In this document: one piece after another, positions 1 through 6,001 of the stretch
Layout: each line of letters begins with the position of its first letter
Position numbering within the stretch: the first letter of the stretch is position 1
Assembly: GCA_007122045.1 (NCBI GenBank)
Contig: SKJM01000375.1
Span: forward strand, 1-11,977
Length of the DNA stretch: 11,977 nt
Reading direction: 5' to 3'
From: Planctomycetales bacterium
GTDB taxonomy: Bacteria; Planctomycetota; Planctomycetia; Pirellulales; Thermoguttaceae
Made by a program: the position numbers and the translations under genes
Notes under the pieces: generated by a model
The model's input: only the letters and a program-made list of their open reading frames with translations
What the model was told of the DNA's origin: nothing
Databases searched by the model: none

Positions 1-527
1 GAGACCGTTTCGAGCTGAAGGATCTCGTCGCGCACTTGCTCGGCCACGGTGCGGAGGTTCCGTTCGGCGTCGGGTCCCCGGTGGTTGGGCCCGACGACCG
101 CCACCTTGATGGCCGGCCGGCGGAGCGTGATTTGCCGGATTGCGGGCTGTTCGGCGCGGAGTGGGGGGAAAGCGGGCAGCCGGTCCACCTCGCCGCGCAC
201 CTCGTTGAGCACCCGCTGCACGTCGGGCACGGTCGCCTCCAGTTCGAGGATGACCGAGCCCATCCCCTCCGACGCCACCGAACGCATCCGCTTGATGCCC
301 TGCAGCGAGCGCACCGCCTCCTCGACCCGCTGGCAGATGCTCTCTTCCACCTCCTCGGGGCTGGCGCCGGGGTACGGCACCGACACGACGAGGATTTCCA
401 ACTCGAACTCGGGAAACAACTCGCGGTGCATCCGGTACAGCGACACCCCGCCGACCAGCAGGATGGCCACCATGGCCGTGTTCATGGCCGGGGTGTTCGT
501 AATGGCCCAGCGAATGAGCGCCTTCAT
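1..527 (-). CDS. RND-family efflux permease, N-terminal part (runs off window start)
   Basis: This is the inner-membrane pump subunit of a tripartite RND (HAE1/AcrB-like) exporter, driven by proton exchange. About 175 residues are visible. The protein starts MKALIRWAITNTPAMNTAMV, with a first membrane segment at about residues 10-30, then the usual periplasmic entry (LFPEFELEILVVSVPYPGAS, PEEVEESICQRVEEAV) and the 'GI..M.S' stretch (LQGIKRMRSVASEGMGSVIL) typical of the porter domain of this family. The start at 527 is supported by an ATGA overlap with the stop of the upstream membrane fusion protein gene, and by a GGGAG 8 nt upstream. It is the last visible gene of a tetR-MFP-RND operon. The substrate cannot be inferred. 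The C-terminal ~85% lies outside the window. The family is clear; the subfamily is not certain. Confidence 0.93.
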   Translation of the reverse strand, partial: MKALIRWAITNTPAMNTAMVAILLVGGVSLYRMHRELFPEFELEILVVSVPYPGASPEEVEESICQRVEEAVRSLQGIKRMRSVASEGMGSVILELEATVPDVQRVLNEVRGEVDRLPAFPPLRAEQPAIRQITLRRPAIKVAVVGPNHRGPDAERNLRTVAEQVRDEILQLETV

Positions 528-1915
528 GGCTGCCGCTCCCGCACCTGCATGCCCTCTTCCACGACGGCCAGCGGCGAGGTGATCACCCGCACTCCGGCCG
601 AGACACCGAGATGTTCCGCCTCGCCGTACCCCTTCGCCTGGATCACGGCGTGGCCCGCGTGGCGCTGCACCACGCGCACCTCGGCCGTTCGCAGCTTCCC
701 GTCGTTGACCAGCCACAGCCGGTTGCCCGGCCGCACGGCTTCTTCCGGCACGCGCAGCAACTCGGCGCTGGGCTGTGCGTGGATGTGCACCGTGACGAAC
801 ATGCCTCGCACCAGGGCGGGCGGCCCGAACGCGAGGCTGCCGGTGCCGGGGTTCCACAACCGCACGCTGCGCGGCTGCTCGACCACCACCCGGCAGGGAA
901 CCATGCGGGTGGCGTCGTCGAGGCCAATGCCGTCAAAGCGCGCCAGCTCGCCTTCCCACGCGTACTTCCGCCCCGCCAACTCGTAGACGACCGTGGCCGG
1001 GGCGCGGGGAATCTGGTAGTGCCGCCCCGGCTGCAAATCGGCCGCGGTGGGATAGCCGGGCGGCGCGGCGCCGTCGCGCTGCCGCCAGAGCCAGTACAGT
1101 TCGTCCATCAAAAGATTGCACCGCACCTCGACCCGCGACGTGTCTTCGAACACGAAAAGCTGCGCGCCCGGGCTGACGAAGCTGTCGACCTCGACCAGGT
1201 CGCGCACCACCACGCCGTCGCTCGGTGCGCTCACGCGAGTCCGCTGCACGTCGAGCTGCGCCCGTTCCAACCGGAGCTTCGCACCGTCCTTGACCGATTC
1301 GAGCCGGGTGCGGCGCGCCCGCAGCATCTGAACCTGCTTGCGCAGGTCGATCACCTGGCTTTGCGCCTGGAGAAGGGCTTGCCGCGTCTGGTCGACCTGC
1401 GTTGCGGTCACCACGCGGCGTTCGGCCAACTGCTGCTGCCGCTCGTACTCGACCTCGTGCAGGTCGAGCTGCTCCTGCGCCAGCCGGCTGATTTCCTCGA
1501 AGTTCTCCAGCTCGACGTCCAGTTCGCCCAGCGAGGTGCGGGCCTGCTCCCATTCCTGGCGGGCCTGCTGGACGGCCAGTTCGTAATTGCGGGGGTCGAT
1601 TTCCAGCAGCAGGGTGCCCCCGGCCACATAGTTGCCCGCCCGGGCGGCGGCCGCCTTGTGCGTCACCCGGCCGCCCACCTCGGCCGCCATGGTAATCTCG
1701 CGGTAGGGAACCACCACGCCGTCGACGGGGATGTCGAGCCCGCCGCCGTGTGGGGTTACCGTGGCGGTTTCGACCAGGGGCGCGGCGTCGGCGGGCGGGG
1801 GTTGGGTCTCCAGGGCGCGCTGCCCGGCCAATAGCCAGTAACCCGTGATCCCGACCGCCAGAATGAGCAGCGGAATGGCGGTGCGAAGGACCGTGTGCAT
1901 GGGACGCTCTTTCAC
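524..1915 (-). CDS. HlyD/AcrA-type efflux membrane fusion protein (periplasmic adaptor)
   Basis: This is the periplasmic adaptor linking the RND pump to an outer-membrane channel. It has 463 residues from the GTG start. A single N-terminal membrane anchor (about residues 10-28, AIPLLILAVGITGYWLLAGQ) is followed by the first lipoyl/barrel half (VVPYREITMAAEVGGRV, then GNYVAGGTLLLEIDPRNYELA). A long alpha-helical hairpin rich in Q/E/R/L spans about residues 120-220. The second lipoyl half follows (TRVSAPSDGVVVRDLVEVDS), then a beta-barrel and membrane-proximal region ending MQVRERQP. I chose GTG at 1915 because it forms a 4-nt GTGA overlap with the tetR stop and has GGAGG 7 nt upstream. The alternative ATG at 1900 has no good ribosome site. 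The reading frame stays open to 2245, but that extension lies inside tetR and is not needed. It overlaps the RND gene by ATGA. The hairpin suggests a TolC-type partner, which is not seen here. Confidence 0.92.
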   Translation of the reverse strand: MKERPMHTVLRTAIPLLILAVGITGYWLLAGQRALETQPPPADAAPLVETATVTPHGGGLDIPVDGVVVPYREITMAAEVGGRVTHKAAAARAGNYVAGGTLLLEIDPRNYELAVQQARQEWEQARTSLGELDVELENFEEISRLAQEQLDLHEVEYERQQQLAERRVVTATQVDQTRQALLQAQSQVIDLRKQVQMLRARRTRLESVKDGAKLRLERAQLDVQRTRVSAPSDGVVVRDLVEVDSFVSPGAQLFVFEDTSRVEVRCNLLMDELYWLWRQRDGAAPPGYPTAADLQPGRHYQIPRAPATVVYELAGRKYAWEGELARFDGIGLDDATRMVPCRVVVEQPRSVRLWNPGTGSLAFGPPALVRGMFVTVHIHAQPSAELLRVPEEAVRPGNRLWLVNDGKLRTAEVRVVQRHAGHAVIQAKGYGEAEHLGVSAGVRVITSPLAVVEEGMQVRERQP

Positions 1916-2553
1916 CGATGATCCTCCGTGGTGACGGGCGGGGCCAGGCCGAGCGCGGCCAGGCTGAATCGGGTGACGTGGTCGGCCAGCGCCTCCGTAT
2001 GGTAATGGGCGGCGAGTTCTTCTTCGTCCACGAGCATCGGAATGATGCTCGCCGCCGACCGGTAGTACACACACTGCGCCACAATGCTCAAGGCGATCTG
2101 GTGGCGCCGCGGGGGCGGAACGCCCGGCTCGACCACCTCGTCGATGATGCCCAGCAGCGCCCCGAAGCCGGCGCGAAAGTGCCCTTGGAGCATCTCGCGG
2201 CACATGGGCGTCGGGTCGGTGATTTCGCGCAGCAGCAGGCGCCACTGCCAGTCGGTGGTTTTCAGTTCCAGCAGCCGGCTGAGCAGGACCCCCACGAAGG
2301 CTCGTAACCGGTCGGCGGGCGGGGTTCCGGGGGCGTATTCCGGTACGAATCGCTGTTCGAGCCGGTTCGGGTGGGCCTGGCGCACCGTGGCGGCGTACAA
2401 GCCTTCCTTACTGCCGAAGTGGTAGTTCACCGCGGCTAGGTTCGCCCCCGCCCGATGGCAAATCTCGCGTACGGTGGCCGCCTCAAACCCCTTTGTGGCA
2501 AAGATGGGGCCGGCGGCGTCAATAAGGCGGATGCGTGTATGGTTGCTGCTCAT
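1912..2553 (-). CDS. TetR/AcrR-family repressor, CecR (YbiH)-like
   Basis: This is a DNA-binding repressor of 213 residues, the usual length for TetR proteins. The N-terminal HTH domain is clear: an RIRLIDAAGPIFATKGFEA helix, then TVREICHRAGANLAAVNYHF and GSKEGLYAATVRQ (residues about 7-58). The C-terminal ligand domain, with WRLLLREITDPTP, a Pro-rich VVEPGVPPPRR segment and IVAQCVYYRSA, resembles the CecR/YbiH subgroup (TetR_C 'DUF1956'-type). In other bacteria that subgroup controls adjacent HlyD/ABC or RND export genes. It is the first gene of the operon, so it probably represses its own transcription and that of the efflux genes through the repeated sites at 2597-2639. Its stop overlaps the start of the adaptor gene by 4 nt. 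The family is certain; the CecR subgroup is a recollection of the domain pattern. Confidence 0.93.
   Translation of the reverse strand: MSSNHTRIRLIDAAGPIFATKGFEAATVREICHRAGANLAAVNYHFGSKEGLYAATVRQAHPNRLEQRFVPEYAPGTPPADRLRAFVGVLLSRLLELKTTDWQWRLLLREITDPTPMCREMLQGHFRAGFGALLGIIDEVVEPGVPPPRRHQIALSIVAQCVYYRSAASIIPMLVDEEELAAHYHTEALADHVTRFSLAALGLAPPVTTEDHR
1923..1927 (-). promoter_or_regulatory. Shine-Dalgarno GGAGG for the MFP GTG start
   Basis: GGAGG on the minus strand lies 7 nt upstream of GTG 1915, inside the last codons of tetR. It decides the start of the adaptor gene in favour of the GTG that overlaps the tetR stop, and it suggests translational coupling. Confidence 0.6.
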
Positions 2554-2596
2554 CGCGGGAGCCTACCTCGACCGGGGTAACTGAAACCGGGAGACA

Positions 2597-2639
2597 AAAC
2601 GGACGTTTCAAACTATTATATCAAACGGATGTTCGAAAG
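2597..2639. promoter_or_regulatory. Two direct copies of a TetR-like operator (AAACGGAYGTTY)
   Basis: AAACGGACGTTT at 2597-2608 is a dyad with perfect 5-bp arms (AAACG/CGTTT) around GA. A second copy, AAACGGATGTTC at 2623-2634, matches 10 of 12 bases, and similarity continues so that 13 of 17 agree. The starts are 26 bp apart. The second copy lies in the spacer between -35 and -10, and the first covers the predicted transcription start, which is the expected place for an autorepressor. That the neighbouring TetR protein binds here is inference from position and dyad symmetry. Confidence 0.6.
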
Positions 2640-2643
2640 TCAA
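2615..2643 (-). promoter_or_regulatory. Sigma70 promoter of the tetR-MFP-RND operon
   Basis: On the minus strand TTGACT (2643-2638), a 17-nt spacer and a perfect TATAAT (2620-2615) form a near-consensus sigma70 promoter. The predicted start is near 2608, giving a leader of about 55 nt to the tetR ATG at 2553. It stands out from the GC-rich surroundings as a local AT-rich island. Confidence 0.75.
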
Positions 2644-2828
2644 TTCGCCGCCTTTCTGAACCGGCCGAATCGGAGGATGGATGCGCTGAATGCCCCATCT
2701 AGGAGGGGGTTCCTTGGTGGCGTGAAAGGATCGCCTCGATTGCCCGCGGCTCGCGTGCAAGCCCAGACCAACGCCGCAAATGCCTTGACTCGTTCGGGGG
2801 GCAACGTAGGGTTGAAATGGGCGAATGT

Positions 2829-2856
2829 TGGAGTTCACGATAAAGCGGGAACTCCA
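2829..2856. repeat. 8-bp inverted repeat in the 2640-2911 gap
   Basis: TGGAGTTC (2829-2836) and GAACTCCA (2849-2856) form perfect 8-bp arms around a 12-nt loop, 55 nt upstream of the ATG at 2912. It could be an operator or a leader hairpin for the unknown gene. The rest of the 2640-2911 gap holds no convincing gene. A TTGACT at 2785 has only a poor -10 match (TAGGGT). Confidence 0.4.
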
Positions 2857-2911
2857 GCGGGGGAACAGACCGCGATTTCACAGCGTTGCGGCTTTTCGGA
2901 CTTGCAGGTTG

Positions 2912-4624
2912 ATGACAGAAACCTTTCGTATCAGTTTGGCCTGGATGACGTTGCTCCTGGCACCGGCCGACCCAGCGCCAACCGACCAGGTGGACTTGCT
3001 GCTTCGACAGCTTGCCCCTATGCAGCCCGCCGAGCAGCAACGGTTCCTCGCTTGGATCGAAACGCGCTTGCTTCGAGCCCAGGGGATCGTGCTGGACGCC
3101 GAGGAGGCGGCCGCGGCCGGCACGGCGCTCGGGCAGCGGTTGCGCCGGCAGGCAGTCACGTGGCCGGAGCTTCGCGCGGTGTTGATCGAACTGGACCGGC
3201 GCGAGAACCGGGCCATCGAGCAATTGGTCCGATGGTATCGGCTGCAGACCTTCCGCACGTTTCGCAACGACCGCCATACGTACGAGCAGCGCCAGCAGGC
3301 GTGGTTCGATCTTTGGTCGGCGTGGGAGGCGGCGGGCCGCCCGCTTACGCACCAACACGAGTTGCTCGATTGGCTGGTGGCGGCCATACGCTGCTCCCGC
3401 CCCGAGACCGTGGCCGCGCTGCCGGCGCCGCCGCGTCTCGAGGGACGTTCCCTCGCGTCGGTCCTGCCGCGCGTCCCAAGCCGCGCGCCGCTGGAGCCGC
3501 CGAAGCCGCCGGCCGCTGGTCTGCAGGCCGCCGCCGAACCACGGGTTGCCACGGAACCACCGGTTGCCGCCGATCCGTTTGGTGAACCCGCGCCGCCGAT
3601 GGTAAGCACGTTGCCGTCGCCCCCGCCCGGTCCGATACGGCCGGCGCCGCCTCGGGCGGCCGATCGCGCGGCGGGGGGCCTGGAACCGGCCTCCCTGGCG
3701 ATTGCCAGGCGGGCTACAACGGCCGCGGCCCGGCGAGGCGAGCCGGCGCCGGGCGTTTCAGACCTCCAGGTGGTCGCCGAGCCGGGCGACTTGCCCGCCA
3801 CCGCACCGAATCGGCCCGCGGGGACCCGAGCGGTACTCGGACCCCGCGCCGCTGGGAGCGTCACCTCCCGGCGAGAAGTTGCGTCGCCCAATGCGTTGCC
3901 ATTCCTCGGCGCTGCCGCGGTGCCGGCGGCGCCGTCCTCGGCTTCCGCAGAGGTCCGCTCGGAACCAGTGGCGCGCGTGGCCGCCGCGGGGCGTCCGGCC
4001 GAGCGTCGGCAGCGACTGCCGCAGCGGCCGGCGCCTCCCCCGGAAGCGATTCCCAAGGCCGACACGGCTCCTCAGGTTGCGCGTCCCGACCGGCGAGTGC
4101 AGGCGGAAGCCGTGGCGGTGCCAACCAGCGTTGCCCGGGGTGTGCAGCGGGCGGTCCGCAGGCCTCCGCTGGACGAACCCGGGAGGAGCGTGGCGTCTTC
4201 GGGTGAACCCGCCGAGGCGCGGCCGCGGCAACCCGCCGTGCAGGTGAACGTGGCTGAACTGCGCTCCCGAATTGCCGGAACGAACATGGCATTACGCGCC
4301 TTGGAGTCGGAACTGTACGAACCGCGACGCTGGAGCGCCGATCAACTGGCGCCGCAGATCGCCCGGTTGCACGCCCTCATCGTGCGGGTCGAAGACATGC
4401 GGCTGTTCCGGGAAATGGTGCCGGAGCCGACGCGGCACCTGATCGACGGCGCCGAGTCGCCGCGGCCGGCCATCACCCTGCTCGCTGACAGGATCGCCGA
4501 GGTCCGGCAGCGGGTCGTCGCCGGCGCGTTCTCCGGCACCGAAGCCGCGCGGCGCGCCGAACTGGCGAAACTCGACGAACTGTCTCGCCGTCTGGTCGAA
4601 ATGGCCGCCCTGGTAAGCCGTTAA
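2912..4624 (+). CDS. Unrecognised protein: helical ends joined by long Pro/Ala/Arg-rich linker
   Basis: I do not recognise this protein and assign no function. From ATG 2912 it has 570 residues; the frame is open further, with another ATG at 2825. Residues about 25-160 look compact and helical, with a charged, Trp-rich pattern (WIETRLLRAQG, WPELRAVLIELDRRENRAIE, FRTFRNDRHTYEQRQQAWFD, WSAWEAAG). Residues about 165-445 are low-complexity Pro/Ala/Arg/Glu with no hydrophobic runs, probably disordered. Residues about 447-570 form a second helical unit (VNVAELRSRIAGTNMALRAL to the C-terminus). The first 20 residues (ISLAWMTLLLAPADPAP) are mildly hydrophobic, a weak signal peptide at best. The ribosome site is weak (AGGTTG), so the start is uncertain. 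It stands alone between the divergent efflux operon and the secreted-protein gene. That the frame is coding rests on its 1.8-kb length and sensible composition at both ends. Confidence 0.72.
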   Translation: MTETFRISLAWMTLLLAPADPAPTDQVDLLLRQLAPMQPAEQQRFLAWIETRLLRAQGIVLDAEEAAAAGTALGQRLRRQAVTWPELRAVLIELDRRENRAIEQLVRWYRLQTFRTFRNDRHTYEQRQQAWFDLWSAWEAAGRPLTHQHELLDWLVAAIRCSRPETVAALPAPPRLEGRSLASVLPRVPSRAPLEPPKPPAAGLQAAAEPRVATEPPVAADPFGEPAPPMVSTLPSPPPGPIRPAPPRAADRAAGGLEPASLAIARRATTAAARRGEPAPGVSDLQVVAEPGDLPATAPNRPAGTRAVLGPRAAGSVTSRREVASPNALPFLGAAAVPAAPSSASAEVRSEPVARVAAAGRPAERRQRLPQRPAPPPEAIPKADTAPQVARPDRRVQAEAVAVPTSVARGVQRAVRRPPLDEPGRSVASSGEPAEARPRQPAVQVNVAELRSRIAGTNMALRALESELYEPRRWSADQLAPQIARLHALIVRVEDMRLFREMVPEPTRHLIDGAESPRPAITLLADRIAEVRQRVVAGAFSGTEAARRAELAKLDELSRRLVEMAALVSR

Positions 4625-4633
4625 CACCCCCGC

Positions 4634-4662
4634 TTGCAGTCGGCCGGGCCGGCCAGTACAAT
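4634..4662 (+). promoter_or_regulatory. Sigma70-like promoter for the 4732 gene
   Basis: TTGCAG (4634-4639), a 17-nt spacer containing CGGCCGGGCCGGCC, and TACAAT (4657-4662). The predicted start near 4669 gives a ~60-nt leader. The GC-rich spacer is shared with two other promoters in this window. Confidence 0.5.
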
Positions 4663-4731
4663 AAATCATGGTGGCACTCGGGCGCCCACCGGGCCAGGGA
4701 AGGGCTTGGAACACAACCGGAGGACCATGTC

Positions 4732-5553
4732 ATGTTGTGCCGCGCTCGTATTGGTTTCTCTTTCGGCGTTCTGCTTGCCGCTTTGCTCGCCGCAACCGGT
4801 TCGCCTGCCGCGGAATCGAATTCCGCGGTTTCGAATCTCGCTCCGGAGGACGCTCCGCGACCGGTCATCGACCTGTTCGCCGGCATCGAGGCGGGGAGTA
4901 TCGAGGCGCGGGTCATTCCGCGCAATGAGAAGCACGTAAACCTGCTTCTGGAGAACAAGACCCCGGAACCGGTCACCGTGAGCATCCCGGCCGCGCTGGC
5001 CGCCGTGCCCGTGCTGGCCCAGTTCGGTGACTTTCCCTGGTTGGAGGCCGACCGGGACCGGGGCCGGCAACAGCCGCAGAACGTGGGCCTGGCGCCGCCG
5101 TGGCAGGGCCCGCGAGGCCCCGGCGCCATGAACCTGCCCGGCGGCGAGCCGTGGAACGTTCCCGGCGCCGGGCTGTGGTCGATTCCACCGGAGCGGGTTG
5201 CCAGGGTCCGGTTGACAGGCGTATGCCTGGATCATGGGCTGCCGACGCCCCGGCCGAAGATGCCCTACGAGCTTCGGCCCATCGACCAGGTGGCCGCCCG
5301 GCCGGAGGTGGCGGCCATTTGCATCCTGCTGGGCCGGGGCGAAATCGACCAGGTGGCGGCCCAGCTTGCCGCCTGGCATTTCCACAGCGAGATGCGTTGG
5401 GACGACCTGGCCGCCCAGCGCGACCAAGCGGCGATCGGCACCGTAGCCCGCTACACGCGCGGGCAAATTCGCGCCGCCCGCCGCGCCGCCGAGCAGGCCG
5501 AGCGGCTTGCCGAGGCGATGCAGCCTCCGCAGTCGCCTGTGTCGATGCGGTAG
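4732..5553 (+). CDS. Secreted planctomycete protein of unknown function
   Basis: This is a 273-residue exported protein. It has a clear signal peptide (basic MLCRARIGFSF, hydrophobic GVLLAALLAATG, likely cleavage after SPAA at about residue 27). The mature part contains HVNLLLENKTPEPVTVSIP, VPVLAQFGDF, WSIPPERVARVRLTGVCLDHG, KMPYELRPIDQVAARPEVAA and AAWHFHSEMRWDDLAAQRD. I know this combination from a recurring Pirellulales hypothetical family, whose middle is usually a long glycine-rich stretch. Here the middle (about residues 100-150) is Gly/Pro/Gln-rich and short instead. The C-terminus is a charged helix. ATG 4732 has GGAGG at 4719-4723, 8 nt away. An out-of-frame ATG at 4727 is a shadow. 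No enzymatic motif is visible, so the role is unknown. The gene is monocistronic with its own promoter. Confidence 0.85.
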   Translation: MLCRARIGFSFGVLLAALLAATGSPAAESNSAVSNLAPEDAPRPVIDLFAGIEAGSIEARVIPRNEKHVNLLLENKTPEPVTVSIPAALAAVPVLAQFGDFPWLEADRDRGRQQPQNVGLAPPWQGPRGPGAMNLPGGEPWNVPGAGLWSIPPERVARVRLTGVCLDHGLPTPRPKMPYELRPIDQVAARPEVAAICILLGRGEIDQVAAQLAAWHFHSEMRWDDLAAQRDQAAIGTVARYTRGQIRAARRAAEQAERLAEAMQPPQSPVSMR

Positions 5554-5588
5554 CCCCGTAACCATATCCCGCGCCGCCGGCCCTTGAA

Positions 5589-5735
5589 GTCAGCGGCTTG
5601 TGGGATAGGCTTTCATGTGGGATAGGCTTTCAGCCTGTCAGCGGCTTGTGGGATAGGCTTTCAGCCTGTCAGCGGCTATTTCGTGGGTTATGCTTCCACC
5701 TGTCAGGCATATCGACAGGCTGGAAGCCAATCCCA
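5589..5735. repeat. Tandem and inverted repeat cluster (GTGGGATAGGCTTTCAGCC type)
   Basis: The core TGTGGGATAGGCTTTCA followed by GCCTGTCA occurs complete at 5616-5640 and 5647-5671 (31-bp period, joined by a GCGGCT tract). A truncated copy is at 5599-5615, and a diverged one at about 5682-5704. An inverted, slightly diverged copy at 5714-5735 (GACAGGCTGGAAGCC, then AATCCCA) can pair with the direct copies into a long stem. I associate this sequence with dispersed intergenic palindromes in Pirellulales genomes. It lies just after the secreted-protein gene and could act in transcription termination, but it has no U-tract. Confidence 0.75.
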
Positions 5736-5761
5736 GGTATGGCCGGGACGGCGGGCGAGCG

Positions 5762-5791
5762 TTGGACGCGCGGCCGGGCCTGCTTTACAAT
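5762..5791 (+). promoter_or_regulatory. Sigma70-like promoter for the beta-propeller gene
   Basis: TTGGAC (5762-5767), an 18-nt spacer containing CGGCCGGGCC, and TACAAT (5786-5791). The start would be near 5798, leaving a leader of about 200 nt before ATG 6002. Confidence 0.45.
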
Positions 5792-5797
5792 GGCCCG

Positions 5798-6001
5798 AAA
5801 GGGGCGACCGGAGAAGGACCGGGAGGCAGGCCGCAATGCGGGGGCCAAGCTGCCCTCTGCCGGCCCACAGCCAACCGTAACCATGAAAGGTTACCCCGGC
5901 CTTCCAATTTCGGCTTTCCGCTGCGCATGGGGCGCAGCGGAACGGCGGAGTTGCTCCGGCTATCGCGAAATTCGCTTCCCACAATGAAAGGAGGATGGTA
6001 C
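5798..6001 (+). promoter_or_regulatory. Structured 5' leader of the beta-propeller gene (candidate cis-regulatory RNA)
   Basis: Four short stems occur in order: CCGC-AAT-GCGG (5831-5841), GTAACC-ATGAAA-GGTTAC (5877-5894), a perfect 11-bp stem with arms TTCCGCTGCGC (5916-5926) and GCGCAGCGGAA (5932-5942) around a 5-nt loop, and CGGAG-TTG-CTCCG (5946-5958). A strong AAAGGAGG follows. A 34-codon reading frame (ATG 5883, stop 5984-5986) runs through the last two stems and ends at the ribosome site of the main gene, but it lacks its own ribosome site. I match it to no known riboswitch class. Confidence 0.35.
5987..5994 (+). promoter_or_regulatory. Strong Shine-Dalgarno AAAGGAGG fixing the start at 6002
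   Basis: AAAGGAGG lies 7 nt before ATG 6002. The frame is open upstream to 5690, but this site and the lipoprotein signal that follows select 6002. Confidence 0.7.

Noticed and set aside
611..1834. 407-codon plus-strand frame opposite the membrane fusion protein
   Set aside because: It is antisense to a well-supported HlyD-type protein, and its His/Arg/Leu-rich composition matches no family.
2629..3585. 318-codon plus-strand frame overlapping the unknown gene in another frame
   Set aside because: The overlapping 2912-4624 frame is longer and has organised helical ends. This one becomes Arg/Gly-rich where it overlaps and has no ribosome site.
4670..4691. Intrinsic terminator after the unknown gene (GGTGG...CCACC)
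   Set aside because: Only a 5-bp stem with no T-tract, and it lies in the predicted leader of the next gene.
5589..5735. CRISPR array
   Set aside because: Units are nearly contiguous with a 31-bp period and no unique spacers, and a diverged inverted copy follows. This is a tandem palindromic repeat.
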